Positions 35,837 to 44,459 of a stretch of DNA of 56,954 nucleotides are shown here, one piece after another. A model generated the notes under the pieces. The model was not told the origin of the DNA, made no database searches, and saw only the letters and a program-made list of their open reading frames with translations. The DNA lies in assembly GCA_043765375.1 (NCBI GenBank), contig JAYUJH010000044.1, forward strand, positions 1-56,954, read 5' to 3'. Position 1 is the stretch's first letter. Each line of letters starts with the position of its first letter. The DNA comes from JAYUJH01 sp043765375 (GTDB lineage Bacteria; Pseudomonadota; Alphaproteobacteria; Rickettsiales; UBA998). A program made the position numbers and the translations under genes.

Positions 35837-36691
35837 ATGGAAAATAAAGTTATAAAAATCAATGGCTTGACTATTGCAAATAACCTACCTTTTGCGTTGA
35901 TTGCGGGGCCGTGCCAGATGGAAAGCCGTGACCATGCAATGATGATGGCGGAAAACTTAAGCGATATTACGAAAAAATTAAATATTTCGCTAATATTCAA
36001 AACTTCATTTGATAAAGCTAATCGTTCCAGTGTTTCTGCTGCTCGTGGGTTGGGGCTTGAGGCTGCTTTACCTGTGTTTGCTGATATTAAAGCTACATTT
36101 GGTTGTGCAGTTCTAACTGATGTTCATGATGAATCGCAGTGCGAAATGCTCGCTGAAGTGGTTGATATATTGCAGATTCCCGCTTTTTTATGCAGGCAAA
36201 CGGATTTATTGTTAGCGGCGGCAAAAGCAGTTGCTAAGCATGATGGTGCGGTCAATGTTAAAAAAGGGCAGTTTCTTGCCCCTGCTGATGTAAAAAATAT
36301 CGCTGACAAATTGGAACATGGTGGCGCAAAAAACATTATGTTGACTGAGAGGGGAGTATCTTTTGGGTATAATACGTTAGTGAGTGACATGCGTTCGCTC
36401 AAAATTATGGCTGATGCGACTGGATATCCGATAGTATTTGATGCGACTCATTCGGTGCAACAGCCGGGGGGGCTTGGTAATGCTTCGGGCGGGCAGCGGG
36501 AATATGTGCCGCTTTTAGCGCGCGCAGCAGTGGCAGTTGGGGTGGCAGCATTATTCATTGAAACGCATGAAAACCCTGATATTGCGCCCTCTGATGGCCC
36601 TTGTATGTTGCCTTTGAGTGAGATGGAGGAGTTATTAAAACGCTTGCAATTATTGGATAATATAGTAAAAAATACACAAATAAATATATAA
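35837..36691 (+). CDS. kdsA: 3-deoxy-8-phosphooctulonate synthase (KDO-8-P synthase)
   Basis: KdsA condenses arabinose 5-phosphate with PEP to make KDO 8-phosphate for LPS. The 284-residue protein has the hallmark LIAGPCQMES, the FKTSFDKANRSS motif, VLTDVHDESQ, FLCRQTDLL, and the C-terminal DATHSVQQPGG. The Cys and the Asp/His residues expected of the metal-dependent type appear to be present. It lies 29 nt upstream of eno and may be cotranscribed. It shows that the organism makes KDO-containing LPS. Confidence 0.96.
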   Translation: MENKVIKINGLTIANNLPFALIAGPCQMESRDHAMMMAENLSDITKKLNISLIFKTSFDKANRSSVSAARGLGLEAALPVFADIKATFGCAVLTDVHDESQCEMLAEVVDILQIPAFLCRQTDLLLAAAKAVAKHDGAVNVKKGQFLAPADVKNIADKLEHGGAKNIMLTERGVSFGYNTLVSDMRSLKIMADATGYPIVFDATHSVQQPGGLGNASGGQREYVPLLARAAVAVGVAALFIETHENPDIAPSDGPCMLPLSEMEELLKRLQLLDNIVKNTQINI

Positions 36692-36720
36692 AATAATATA
36701 TAAAATTAGGGGAGAATATC

Positions 36721-38025
36721 ATGACGGAAATTATTGGAATTAATGCAAGAGAGATTTTGGATAGCCGTGGCAACCCAACCATTGAGGCGGAAGTTATGCT
36801 GGAAGATGGATCAATTGGGCGAGCAGCTGTGCCATCTGGTGCATCAACTGGTGCGCTTGAGGCAATTGAACTTCGTGATGGTGATAAAAAACGTTATGGC
36901 GGCAAAGGTGTTTTGAATGCGGTGAATAATGTGCTGGGCGAAATTGCCGACGCAATCACAGGAATGGACGCTGAAGAACAGTTATTGATTGATAATATGA
37001 TGATTGAGTTGGACGGGACGGAGAATAAATCTCGCCTTGGTGCTAATGCAATTTTGAGTGTGTCACTGGCAACATCAAAAGCAGCGGCAATGGCGGTTGG
37101 CTTGCCGTTATATCGCTATGTTGGTGGGACATTTGCGCATCAATTGCCCGTGCCAATGATGAACATAATCAATGGTGGCGCACATGCTGACAACCCAATT
37201 GATTTGCAAGAGTTCATGATTATGCCAATTGGTGCGGAAGATTTTTCAGATGCGTTGCGCATAGGATCGGAGATATTTCATGCGTTGAAAGGCAATTTGA
37301 AAGATGCTGGATATAACACAAATGTAGGTGATGAGGGCGGGTTTGCACCTGCGCTGGAAAGCTCGGATAAGGCGTTATCATTCATTATGAAATCAATTGA
37401 AAAAGCTGGTTATCGTGCTGGTGAGGACGTAATGTTGGCGATTGATGCAGCAGCGAGTGAGTTTCATCATAAAGGTAAATATGAGTTGAAAGGTGAAGGC
37501 AAATCACTTAATTCGGAGCAATTAATCGCTTATTATGCGGATTTATGTAAGCGTTATCCGATTTTCTCCATTGAAGATGCTTGTGCGGAAGACGATCATA
37601 AAGGCTGGGCAGCATTAACGGCGGAACTTGGTGCAAAAATACAATTAGTTGGTGATGATTTATTCGTGACAAATCCACGTATTTTGCAGGAAGGGATTGA
37701 GATGGGATTAGCAAACGCAATGTTGGTGAAAGTCAACCAAATTGGGACGCTTTCTGAAACTTTGCAAGCGGTTGAACTGGCGCATCGTGCGGGTTATCGC
37801 ACTGTGATGTCGCATCGTTCGGGTGAAACTGAAGATGCTATAATTGCGCATTTGGCGGTTGCAACAAATTGTGGGCAGATTAAAACTGGTTCACTTTGTC
37901 GCTCGGATAGGATTGCTAAATATAATGAATTATTGCGTATTTCTGATGATTTGGGGGCAAGTGCAAGATATTATGGTAATTATATGGCGCAAAAAATGCA
38001 ATCTACACATAAGAAAGCGGCTTAA
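36721..38025 (+). CDS. eno: Enolase
   Basis: Enolase converts 2-phosphoglycerate to phosphoenolpyruvate and can be part of the RNA degradosome. The 434-residue protein has the N-terminal AREILDSRGNPTIEAEV, GDEGGFAP (catalytic Glu), SIEDACAEDDHKGW (metal ligands), the catalytic Lys in LVKVNQIGTLSET and the signature SHRSGETEDAIIAHLAVA. GGGGAGA gives a strong ribosome-binding site. It begins the eno-ftsB-pdh run usual in alphaproteobacteria. Confidence 0.98.
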   Translation: MTEIIGINAREILDSRGNPTIEAEVMLEDGSIGRAAVPSGASTGALEAIELRDGDKKRYGGKGVLNAVNNVLGEIADAITGMDAEEQLLIDNMMIELDGTENKSRLGANAILSVSLATSKAAAMAVGLPLYRYVGGTFAHQLPVPMMNIINGGAHADNPIDLQEFMIMPIGAEDFSDALRIGSEIFHALKGNLKDAGYNTNVGDEGGFAPALESSDKALSFIMKSIEKAGYRAGEDVMLAIDAAASEFHHKGKYELKGEGKSLNSEQLIAYYADLCKRYPIFSIEDACAEDDHKGWAALTAELGAKIQLVGDDLFVTNPRILQEGIEMGLANAMLVKVNQIGTLSETLQAVELAHRAGYRTVMSHRSGETEDAIIAHLAVATNCGQIKTGSLCRSDRIAKYNELLRISDDLGASARYYGNYMAQKMQSTHKKAA

Positions 38026-38094
38026 AATTGGAGTGCAAAAACTTTAACTAATAAAATAATTTTTCTCTCTAAAAAAACTTTCAAAAACAACTCA

Positions 38095-38409
38095 ATGAAA
38101 CCTGATTTTTCCCCTAAAAAGTCAATATCTTTCAAAAAGCCACTCAGATATTGCTTGTTGGTGGTTGCATTTTTATATCTCGGATATAATGCAATGCACG
38201 GTGAACAGGGTTTGATTGGGGGTGCAGTTGAAGATTATCGTCAGCAAAAATTATCAGCGGAAATTGTGAAGGTTAAGAATGAACGGAGCAAATTAGAGCA
38301 TAAAATATCGTTGCTTTCTGGTGAAGCGGTTGATATGGACTTGCTAGATGAGTTGGTACGGCGTGAATTGCCGTTAATTGGTAGAAATCAGATAATAATG
38401 GTGAAATAA
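38095..38409 (+). CDS. ftsB: FtsB/DivIC-type septum formation initiator
   Basis: The 104-residue bitopic protein has one membrane helix (about 19-36), a coiled coil (about 50-80, RQQKLSAEIVKVKNERSKLE) and a short C-terminal domain with LDELVRRELPLI. It fits the FtsB family, which links FtsL and FtsQ in the divisome. The position between eno and pdhA is the same as in many alphaproteobacteria. Confidence 0.85.
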   Translation: MKPDFSPKKSISFKKPLRYCLLVVAFLYLGYNAMHGEQGLIGGAVEDYRQQKLSAEIVKVKNERSKLEHKISLLSGEAVDMDLLDELVRRELPLIGRNQIIMVK

Positions 38410-38526
38410 TGTTATTTTATGGTTGCAAAAATATTGACTATAGACATAATGCGCAAATATTAAGAGATGCGTAAAATATTAAGATAAGCATATAATTAAC
38501 TTAAAAACAAGTGGGTGAGTTTTTCA

Positions 38527-39540
38527 ATGGTTGGTGGTAAAATGAAAACAAAAGAAATGGCGATTGATGTGAAATTGCCTGCAAATGATGCTTTGTTGAA
38601 AATGTATTATGATATGTTGTTGATTAGGCGTTTTGAAGAAAAAGCTGGTCAATTATACGGAATGGGGCTGATTGGTGGATTTTGTCATTTATATATCGGG
38701 CAGGAAGCAGTTGTGATCGGTATTCAATCAGCTTTGATTGATGGTGACGCAGTGACTACAACTTATCGTGATCATGGGCATATGTTGGCTTGCGGTATGG
38801 ACCCTAAGGGAGTGATGGCAGAATTGACAGGGCGCATTGATGGCTATTCACGCGGAAAAGGTGGTTCAATGCACATGTTTTCTATGGAAAAAAACTTCTA
38901 TGGTGGTCATGGAATTGTTGGTGCATCAGTGCCAATTGGTGCGGGTATCGCATTTGCCAATCAATATCGTGGCAATAGTAACATTTCAGTGACATATTTC
39001 GGTGATGGAGCAGCGAATCAGGGGCAGGTTTATGAGGCATTTAATATGGCAGCTTTATGGAACTTGCCGTGCATTTTCGTGATTGAAAATAATGAATATG
39101 GTATGGGGACTTCAACCAAAAGGGCAAGTTCAAATACTGAGTTTTTCCGTCGTGGTGAGCCATTTGGAATTAAAGGTCGCCAAGTTAATGGTATGGACGT
39201 GTTGGAAGTGGCTCGTGTGGCGGAGGAAGTGGTGGAGCAGGTGCGATCTGGTGGAGGACCACAATTGCTGGAGTTGAAAACTTATCGCTATCGTGGGCAT
39301 TCAATGTCTGATCCTGCTAAATATCGTTCCAAAGATGAGGTTCAGCTTTATAAGGAGCAAAAAGATCCAATAGATGGTATGAAAGCGTGGCTGGTTTCTG
39401 AAGGAATATGTTCGGACGATGATTTGAAAGATATGGATAAAAAAGTTAAAGCAATTGTGGCAGAAGCAGCGGAGTTTGCGAAAAACTCGCCCGAGCCAGA
39501 TGAATGCGAATTATGGACTAATATTTTGGTGGGAGAATAA
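38527..39540 (+). CDS. pdhA: Pyruvate dehydrogenase E1 component, alpha subunit
   Basis: PdhA and PdhB form the thiamine-diphosphate E1 that decarboxylates pyruvate and acetylates the E2 lipoyl group. The protein has about 337 residues, with MLLIRRFEEKAGQLYGMGLI, the TPP-binding motif FGDGAANQGQVYEAFNMA, and the phosphorylation-loop-like YRYRGHSMSDPAKYR. The ATG at 38527 follows GGTGAG by 7 nt; a GTG at 38515 and an ATG at 38542 are in frame too. It is followed 2 nt later by pdhB. Confidence 0.97.
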   Translation: MVGGKMKTKEMAIDVKLPANDALLKMYYDMLLIRRFEEKAGQLYGMGLIGGFCHLYIGQEAVVIGIQSALIDGDAVTTTYRDHGHMLACGMDPKGVMAELTGRIDGYSRGKGGSMHMFSMEKNFYGGHGIVGASVPIGAGIAFANQYRGNSNISVTYFGDGAANQGQVYEAFNMAALWNLPCIFVIENNEYGMGTSTKRASSNTEFFRRGEPFGIKGRQVNGMDVLEVARVAEEVVEQVRSGGGPQLLELKTYRYRGHSMSDPAKYRSKDEVQLYKEQKDPIDGMKAWLVSEGICSDDDLKDMDKKVKAIVAEAAEFAKNSPEPDECELWTNILVGE

Positions 39541-39542
39541 AA

Positions 39543-40538
39543 ATGGCAGAAGTAACAGTTCGGGTAGCGTTGCGTGATGCGATGGCGGAAGAAATGCGCC
39601 GTGATGGTGATGTGTTCGTGATGGGCGAAGAAGTCGCTGAATATCAGGGGGCGTATAAGGTGACGGAAGGATTGCTTGCTGAGTTTGGGGCAAGGCGAGT
39701 GATTGATACTCCAATAACTGAGCATGGATTTGCTGGAATTGCAGTTGGCGCAGCGATGACGGGATTAAAGCCCGTGGTTGAGTTTATGACGTGGAACTTC
39801 GCTATGCAGGCGATTGATCATATTATTAACTCGGCAGCAAAAACTCATTATATGTCTGGCGGGCAGATTAAATGTCCAATGGTGTTTCGTGGACCAAATG
39901 GTGCAGCTTCTCGTGTTGCAGCGCAGCATTCGCAATGTTATGCAAGCTGGTATGCACATATCCCTGGATTAAAAGTGATTGCCCCTTATGATGCAGCGGA
40001 TTGTAAAGGTTTGCTGAAGGCAGCCATTCGTGACCCTAATCCTGTGGTGTTTTTGGAAAATGAGTTAATGTATGGTGAAAAGTTTGAAGTGCCAGATGAT
40101 GAGGATTTTATCATTCCAATTGGTAAGGCAGCGGTGAGGCGAACGGGTAAGGACGTTACTATAATAGCGTTCTCAATTATGGTTGGCAGGGCATTGCGGG
40201 CAGCAGAGATATTAGCACAGGAAGGAATTGATGCGGAAGTGATTGATTTGCGCACAATTCGCCCACTTGATACGGCGACTATAATTGAATCAGTTAAGAA
40301 AACTGGACGTTGCATTTCAGCGGAGGAAGGTTGGCCAGTTGCTGGAATTGGTTCAGAAATTGCAGCGATAATTAATGAGCATTGCTTTGATTATATGGAC
40401 GCACCAGCTATGCGAGTTTGTGGGTTAGATGTTCCATTGCCTTACGCAGCTAATTTGGAGCGTTTGGCTTTACCGCAGGAAAACCATATTGTGGAAGCGG
40501 TTCGTAATGTTTGTTATCGCAACAAAAAGGTGGCTTAA
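39543..40538 (+). CDS. pdhB: Pyruvate dehydrogenase E1 component, beta subunit
   Basis: The 331-residue protein has the E1-beta features VFVMGEEVAEYQGAYKVTEG, PITEHGFAGIAVGAAM, VEFMTWNFAMQAIDHI, and the C-terminal transketolase domain with EEGWPVAGIGSEI. Unlike many alphaproteobacterial PdhB proteins it lacks an N-terminal lipoyl domain. The ribosome-binding site GGGAG lies inside the end of pdhA. The next gene starts on the base after its stop. Confidence 0.97.
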   Translation: MAEVTVRVALRDAMAEEMRRDGDVFVMGEEVAEYQGAYKVTEGLLAEFGARRVIDTPITEHGFAGIAVGAAMTGLKPVVEFMTWNFAMQAIDHIINSAAKTHYMSGGQIKCPMVFRGPNGAASRVAAQHSQCYASWYAHIPGLKVIAPYDAADCKGLLKAAIRDPNPVVFLENELMYGEKFEVPDDEDFIIPIGKAAVRRTGKDVTIIAFSIMVGRALRAAEILAQEGIDAEVIDLRTIRPLDTATIIESVKKTGRCISAEEGWPVAGIGSEIAAIINEHCFDYMDAPAMRVCGLDVPLPYAANLERLALPQENHIVEAVRNVCYRNKKVA

Positions 40539-41291
40539 ATGTTGAGCTTGATGCGTGGATTAATGTTGGGCGGGTTATGCTTTGCGGCGCTTGTTTCGGT
40601 TGTGGAAGAAGCTGATGCAGAAGGCTTGTCCGTGGTCTCATCTGTGCCGACAATTCAGGTGAGCGGTGAATATGCGCTACAAGTTGCGCCAGATATTGCT
40701 TATGTTGATATAATCATATATGCAAAAGATTTGCAGCATTTGGAGGCAAAAAACAAAGCTGATAAGTTGTTAAAAGAGGCAAAGCGAGTTGCTGCCTCCC
40801 TTGATATTCATGAGAAAAATCTGAAAACCACATATGTGAGCATTAATCCCGCTTATGAATATGTTAATAATCAGCAGAAACTAGCTGGTTATGAGGCGAC
40901 ATATTCATTGCACGTGACGGTTGAAAAATTAAGTGACGTTGCTGTTGTAATTGATAAGTTTGTAAAAGCTGGAATTGATAGGGTGGGTGGAGTGCAATAT
41001 GCAATCAAAAATGATGAAGCTGCAAAATTAATGGCGATGAGCAAAGCTGTGGAAAATGCAAAACTCAAGGCGAAAACTTTAGCGGACGCAGCTAATGTTG
41101 GGTTGGGTGCGGTAATTAGCATTAATGAAAATGGTGCGAATTCTTCCCCTCCGATACATATGGCACGCAATATGGTTGCATCAGATGCAATGATGGAGAA
41201 ATCTGCTGGTGGTGAAGCCCCTCCGCAAGGTGAAATAGCCGTGAGCGCAAATGTTAATATGGTTTTTGAAATAAAACAAATATCAAAGTAA
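40539..41291 (+). CDS. SIMPL-domain (DUF541) periplasmic protein
   Basis: The 250-residue protein has an N-terminal signal peptide (MLGGLCFAALVSVVEEADA) and a SIMPL domain: TIQVSGEYALQVAPDIAYVDI, GYEATYSLHVTVEKLSDV, and ARNMVASDA before the last strand. The family includes periplasmic or outer-membrane proteins of uncertain function, some tied to stress. It starts directly after the pdhB stop and lies before pdhC, so it must share the pdh transcript. A periplasmic protein inside this operon is unexpected. Confidence 0.85.
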   Translation: MLSLMRGLMLGGLCFAALVSVVEEADAEGLSVVSSVPTIQVSGEYALQVAPDIAYVDIIIYAKDLQHLEAKNKADKLLKEAKRVAASLDIHEKNLKTTYVSINPAYEYVNNQQKLAGYEATYSLHVTVEKLSDVAVVIDKFVKAGIDRVGGVQYAIKNDEAAKLMAMSKAVENAKLKAKTLADAANVGLGAVISINENGANSSPPIHMARNMVASDAMMEKSAGGEAPPQGEIAVSANVNMVFEIKQISK

Positions 41292-41324
41292 AATATTTAA
41301 GAAAAATAAATATATGAGGAAAAT

Positions 41325-42671
41325 ATGCCAATAGAGATTTTAATGCCCGCTTTGTCACCAACAATGACTGAGGGAACATTAACAAAATGGGTTAAAAAAG
41401 AGGGTGATGCAGTTAAATCAGGCGATGTGATTGCTGAAATTGAAACCGATAAAGCAACGATGGAGGTGGAATCTATTGATGACGGCGTGATGGGTAAGAT
41501 ACTTGTGGCGGAAGGAACTGAAGGCGTTCCAGTGAATAAAATCATTGCGATATTGCTGGAAGATGGCGAAACCGCAGCAGATTTAGCTGGATATGTAGAC
41601 GGCGGGGGCGGTGCAGTAGCAAACATTGCAGTTGAAGCTCAGGGTAGTGGATTAGCGAATGTTGCTGAGGTTAATGTTGCTCAAGCGAATGTTGCATCGC
41701 AAATTACACCAAGTCAGAGTGTATCAAGCCAAAATATCCCAAGCCAAAATAATGGGGAGAGGATATTTATCAGTCCGCTTGCAAAAAGAATTGCTGAACA
41801 AGAAAATATTAATTATGCAGGAATAGTTGGGACAGGACCTCACGGCAGAATAATTAAGGCGGATATTCAAGATGCTAAGGCTAGCGGTGCAACAAATGTT
41901 CAAAAAGACAATTCCAAAAATGCAGCAATCGCAATTGCACCAGTATCATTCGGGCGCAATCCAATTGAATATAGCGAGATACTAAACTCAGGAATGCGAA
42001 AAACCATAGCCAAGCGTTTGACTGAATCAAAACAACAAGTTCCGCATTTCTATTTGAGTTTGGATTGCGAGTTGGACGCTATGCTTGAGGCACGCAAACA
42101 AATGAATGCAGCAGCAGAGTTGGTGGCGGGCAAAGAAAAGCCTGCTTACAAATTATCCGTGAATGATATGGTGATTAAAGCCGTTGCTATGGCTTTGCGT
42201 GACGTTCCAGCGGCAAATGCTTCATGGAGTGATGCAGCAATTTTGCAATATAATAATGTGGATATATCGGTAGCGGTTGCGATTGATGGCGGCTTGATTA
42301 CTCCGATTGTGAAAAATGCGGATCAAAAAGGGTTGGCACAAATTGCTAATGAGGCTAAGGATTTGATTGCACGGGCGAGGGCGGGCAAGTTGCAGCCAAG
42401 TGAATATCAAGGTGGTGGGTTTTCAATTTCTAACCTTGGAATGTATGGGATTAAAAACTTTAATGCGATTATTAACCCGCCACAAGGCTGCATATTAGCA
42501 GTTGGAGCAGGTGAAGAGCGTGTGGTGGTGAAAGGTGGGCAGTTCAAAGCAGTGAACGCAATGACCGTAACGCTTTCATGCGATCATCGTGTGGTTGATG
42601 GTGCGGTTGGTGCAGAGTTTTTGGGCGCATTCAAACGCTATATTGAAACACCAGTATTAATGTTGGCTTAG
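41325..42671 (+). CDS. pdhC: Pyruvate dehydrogenase E2, dihydrolipoamide acetyltransferase
   Basis: E2 is the core of the complex and moves the acetyl group to CoA. The 448-residue protein has one N-terminal lipoyl domain (residues 1-80, lipoyl lysine in EIETDKATMEVES), then a flexible Ala/Val/Ser/Gln linker containing small repeats (NVAEVNVAQANVAS). An E3-binding domain (ISPLAKRIAEQENINYAGIVG) follows, then the catalytic domain from about 215 to the end, with CDHRVVDGAVGAEFL. GAGGAAAAT precedes the ATG. The single lipoyl domain is typical of alphaproteobacteria. Confidence 0.97.
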   Translation: MPIEILMPALSPTMTEGTLTKWVKKEGDAVKSGDVIAEIETDKATMEVESIDDGVMGKILVAEGTEGVPVNKIIAILLEDGETAADLAGYVDGGGGAVANIAVEAQGSGLANVAEVNVAQANVASQITPSQSVSSQNIPSQNNGERIFISPLAKRIAEQENINYAGIVGTGPHGRIIKADIQDAKASGATNVQKDNSKNAAIAIAPVSFGRNPIEYSEILNSGMRKTIAKRLTESKQQVPHFYLSLDCELDAMLEARKQMNAAAELVAGKEKPAYKLSVNDMVIKAVAMALRDVPAANASWSDAAILQYNNVDISVAVAIDGGLITPIVKNADQKGLAQIANEAKDLIARARAGKLQPSEYQGGGFSISNLGMYGIKNFNAIINPPQGCILAVGAGEERVVVKGGQFKAVNAMTVTLSCDHRVVDGAVGAEFLGAFKRYIETPVLMLA

Positions 42672-42680
42672 GGGTATTTT

Positions 42681-43031
42681 ATGGCAAAGTATTATAGTGA
42701 CCAAAAAGATAATCATATGGCTGCTCATAGAGCCCAGCAAATATATTTAATATTGTTAGGTCTTGCCTATAATAGACAAACTTCTACTTACGGTCAAATT
42801 GCGGATTTATTAGGTTATGATGGAGCTGGAACGTTAGCTAGAATTCTTGGTCGTATATATGAATGGTGCCATGAAAATGATTTACCTAAAATAGTTGCTT
42901 TGGTGGTTAATCAAGAAACTGGAATTCCTGGTGATGGGTTATCCAATTTGGATCGTGATAGAGAAAGGGAGAAAATATACAACTTTAGTTGGTATGATGT
43001 TATCCCTCCAAAAGTTGAAGAATTAGTGTGA
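42681..43031 (+). CDS. Small MGMT-like winged-helix protein of unknown role
   Basis: The 116-residue protein has STYGQIADLLGYDGAGTLAR followed by ALVVNQETGIPGDGL. This parallels the DNA-binding end of O6-alkylguanine transferases (TYGxIA..GxP.AARAVG.., then CHRV), but with IVALVVN where the active-site PCHRV should be, so it cannot be an alkyltransferase. An alkyltransferase-like DNA reader or a distinct wHTH family is possible. It has a GGGG ribosome-binding site and sits between pdhC and lpd in the same transcript. Confidence 0.5.
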   Translation: MAKYYSDQKDNHMAAHRAQQIYLILLGLAYNRQTSTYGQIADLLGYDGAGTLARILGRIYEWCHENDLPKIVALVVNQETGIPGDGLSNLDRDREREKIYNFSWYDVIPPKVEELV

Positions 43032-43056
43032 AAAATAAAATCAAAGGAAATTTGTT

Positions 43057-44454
43057 ATGGTAGATAATTTTGATATAGTGATAATTGGTGGTGGCCCTGG
43101 TGGTTATGTCGCAGCAATTCGGGCTTCACAACTTGGCATGAAAGTGGTGGTGGTGGAGCGTGAAAATATGGGCGGAGTGTGCCTAAATTGGGGGTGCATT
43201 CCAACCAAAGCATTGCTGCGTGCCTCTGAAATTAACCATTTATTGCATAATTTAGCGGATTATGGCTTTTCAGCGAAAGAGATTTCGTTTGATTTCAAAA
43301 AAGTGATTGCACGTTCTCGGGCGGTATCCAGCCAGTTGACTAAAGGAATATCGCATTTGATGAAGAAAAACAAGGTAACTGTGATTGATGCGGAAGCGAA
43401 ATTGGCGGGAGGTGGCAAGGTGATTGCCACAGCTAAAGATGGTAAAATAACGGAATTGCAAGCGAAAAATATCATCATTGCAACGGGCGCACGAGCGAGA
43501 GTTTTGCCTAATATGGAGCCAGATGGTAAGTTGGTATGGACTTATCGGGAGGCGATGGTGCCTGATGAAATGCCAAAATCGCTGATTGTGGTGGGTAGCG
43601 GGGCGATTGGTTCTGAGTTCGCAAGTTTTTATTTGAATATGGGTGCGGACGTAACTTTGGTTGAAGTGCAAAACCGTGTATTGCCAGTGGAAGATGAGGA
43701 AATCTCAGCTTTTGTGCAGAAAAGTTTTGCCGCTCAAGGTATGAAAATTAAGACTGGAGTAAATGTTAAATCTTTGAAAAAAGGCAAAAATGAAGTTACC
43801 GTCACGATTGAAAAAGATGGTAAGCTAGAGGAAATAACCGCTGAAAAAGTAATTATGGCGGTTGGAATTGTTGGGAATAGCGAAAATCTTGGTTTGGAAA
43901 AAACTAAAGTTAAAGTTGATCGTGGTCATATTATAGTCAATCAATGGCTGCAAACGGACGAGCCAAATATTTATGCAATTGGTGATGTGGTAGGCGCACC
44001 ATGGTTGGCACATAAAGCGAGCCATGAAGCAGTTTTGTGTGTGGAAAAAATTGCTGGTGTGAAAGGATTGCACCCAATTGATAAAACTAATATTCCTGGT
44101 TGCACATATTGTCGTCCACAAGTTGCAAGCGTTGGGTTGACTGAAAAAGCTGCAAAAGAGCAAGGCTTAACTGTGAAAGTTGGTAGATTCCCGTTCATGG
44201 GTAATGGTAAAGCGATTGCACTTGGCGAACCTGAGGGCATGGTGAAGACTGTGTTTGATGCAAAAACAGGTGAGTTGCTTGGTGCGCACATGGTGGGTGC
44301 TGAAGTGACGGAAATGATTCAGGGTTATGGTATTGCTAAAACTTTGGAAACTACTGAAGCGGAATTAATGCACACAATTTTTGCTCACCCAACTTTGTCG
44401 GAAATGATGCACGAATCTGTGCTTGATGCTTTCGGCAAAGCGATACATATGTAG
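43057..44454 (+). CDS. lpd: Dihydrolipoyl dehydrogenase (E3)
   Basis: E3 reoxidises the lipoyl groups of the pyruvate dehydrogenase complex, passing electrons to NAD through FAD and a disulfide. The 465-residue protein has the FAD fold IVIIGGGPGGYVAAIRA and the redox-active pair in GGVCLNWGCIPTKALL. The NAD fold is VVGSGAIGSEFASFY, then IYAIGDVVGAPWLAHKA. The C-terminal His-Glu pair HTIFAHPTLSEMMHE completes the active site of the partner subunit. AAGGAAA is a strong ribosome-binding site. It ends 5 nt before purA. Confidence 0.98.
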   Translation: MVDNFDIVIIGGGPGGYVAAIRASQLGMKVVVVERENMGGVCLNWGCIPTKALLRASEINHLLHNLADYGFSAKEISFDFKKVIARSRAVSSQLTKGISHLMKKNKVTVIDAEAKLAGGGKVIATAKDGKITELQAKNIIIATGARARVLPNMEPDGKLVWTYREAMVPDEMPKSLIVVGSGAIGSEFASFYLNMGADVTLVEVQNRVLPVEDEEISAFVQKSFAAQGMKIKTGVNVKSLKKGKNEVTVTIEKDGKLEEITAEKVIMAVGIVGNSENLGLEKTKVKVDRGHIIVNQWLQTDEPNIYAIGDVVGAPWLAHKASHEAVLCVEKIAGVKGLHPIDKTNIPGCTYCRPQVASVGLTEKAAKEQGLTVKVGRFPFMGNGKAIALGEPEGMVKTVFDAKTGELLGAHMVGAEVTEMIQGYGIAKTLETTEAELMHTIFAHPTLSEMMHESVLDAFGKAIHM

Positions 44455-44459
44455 GTGAT

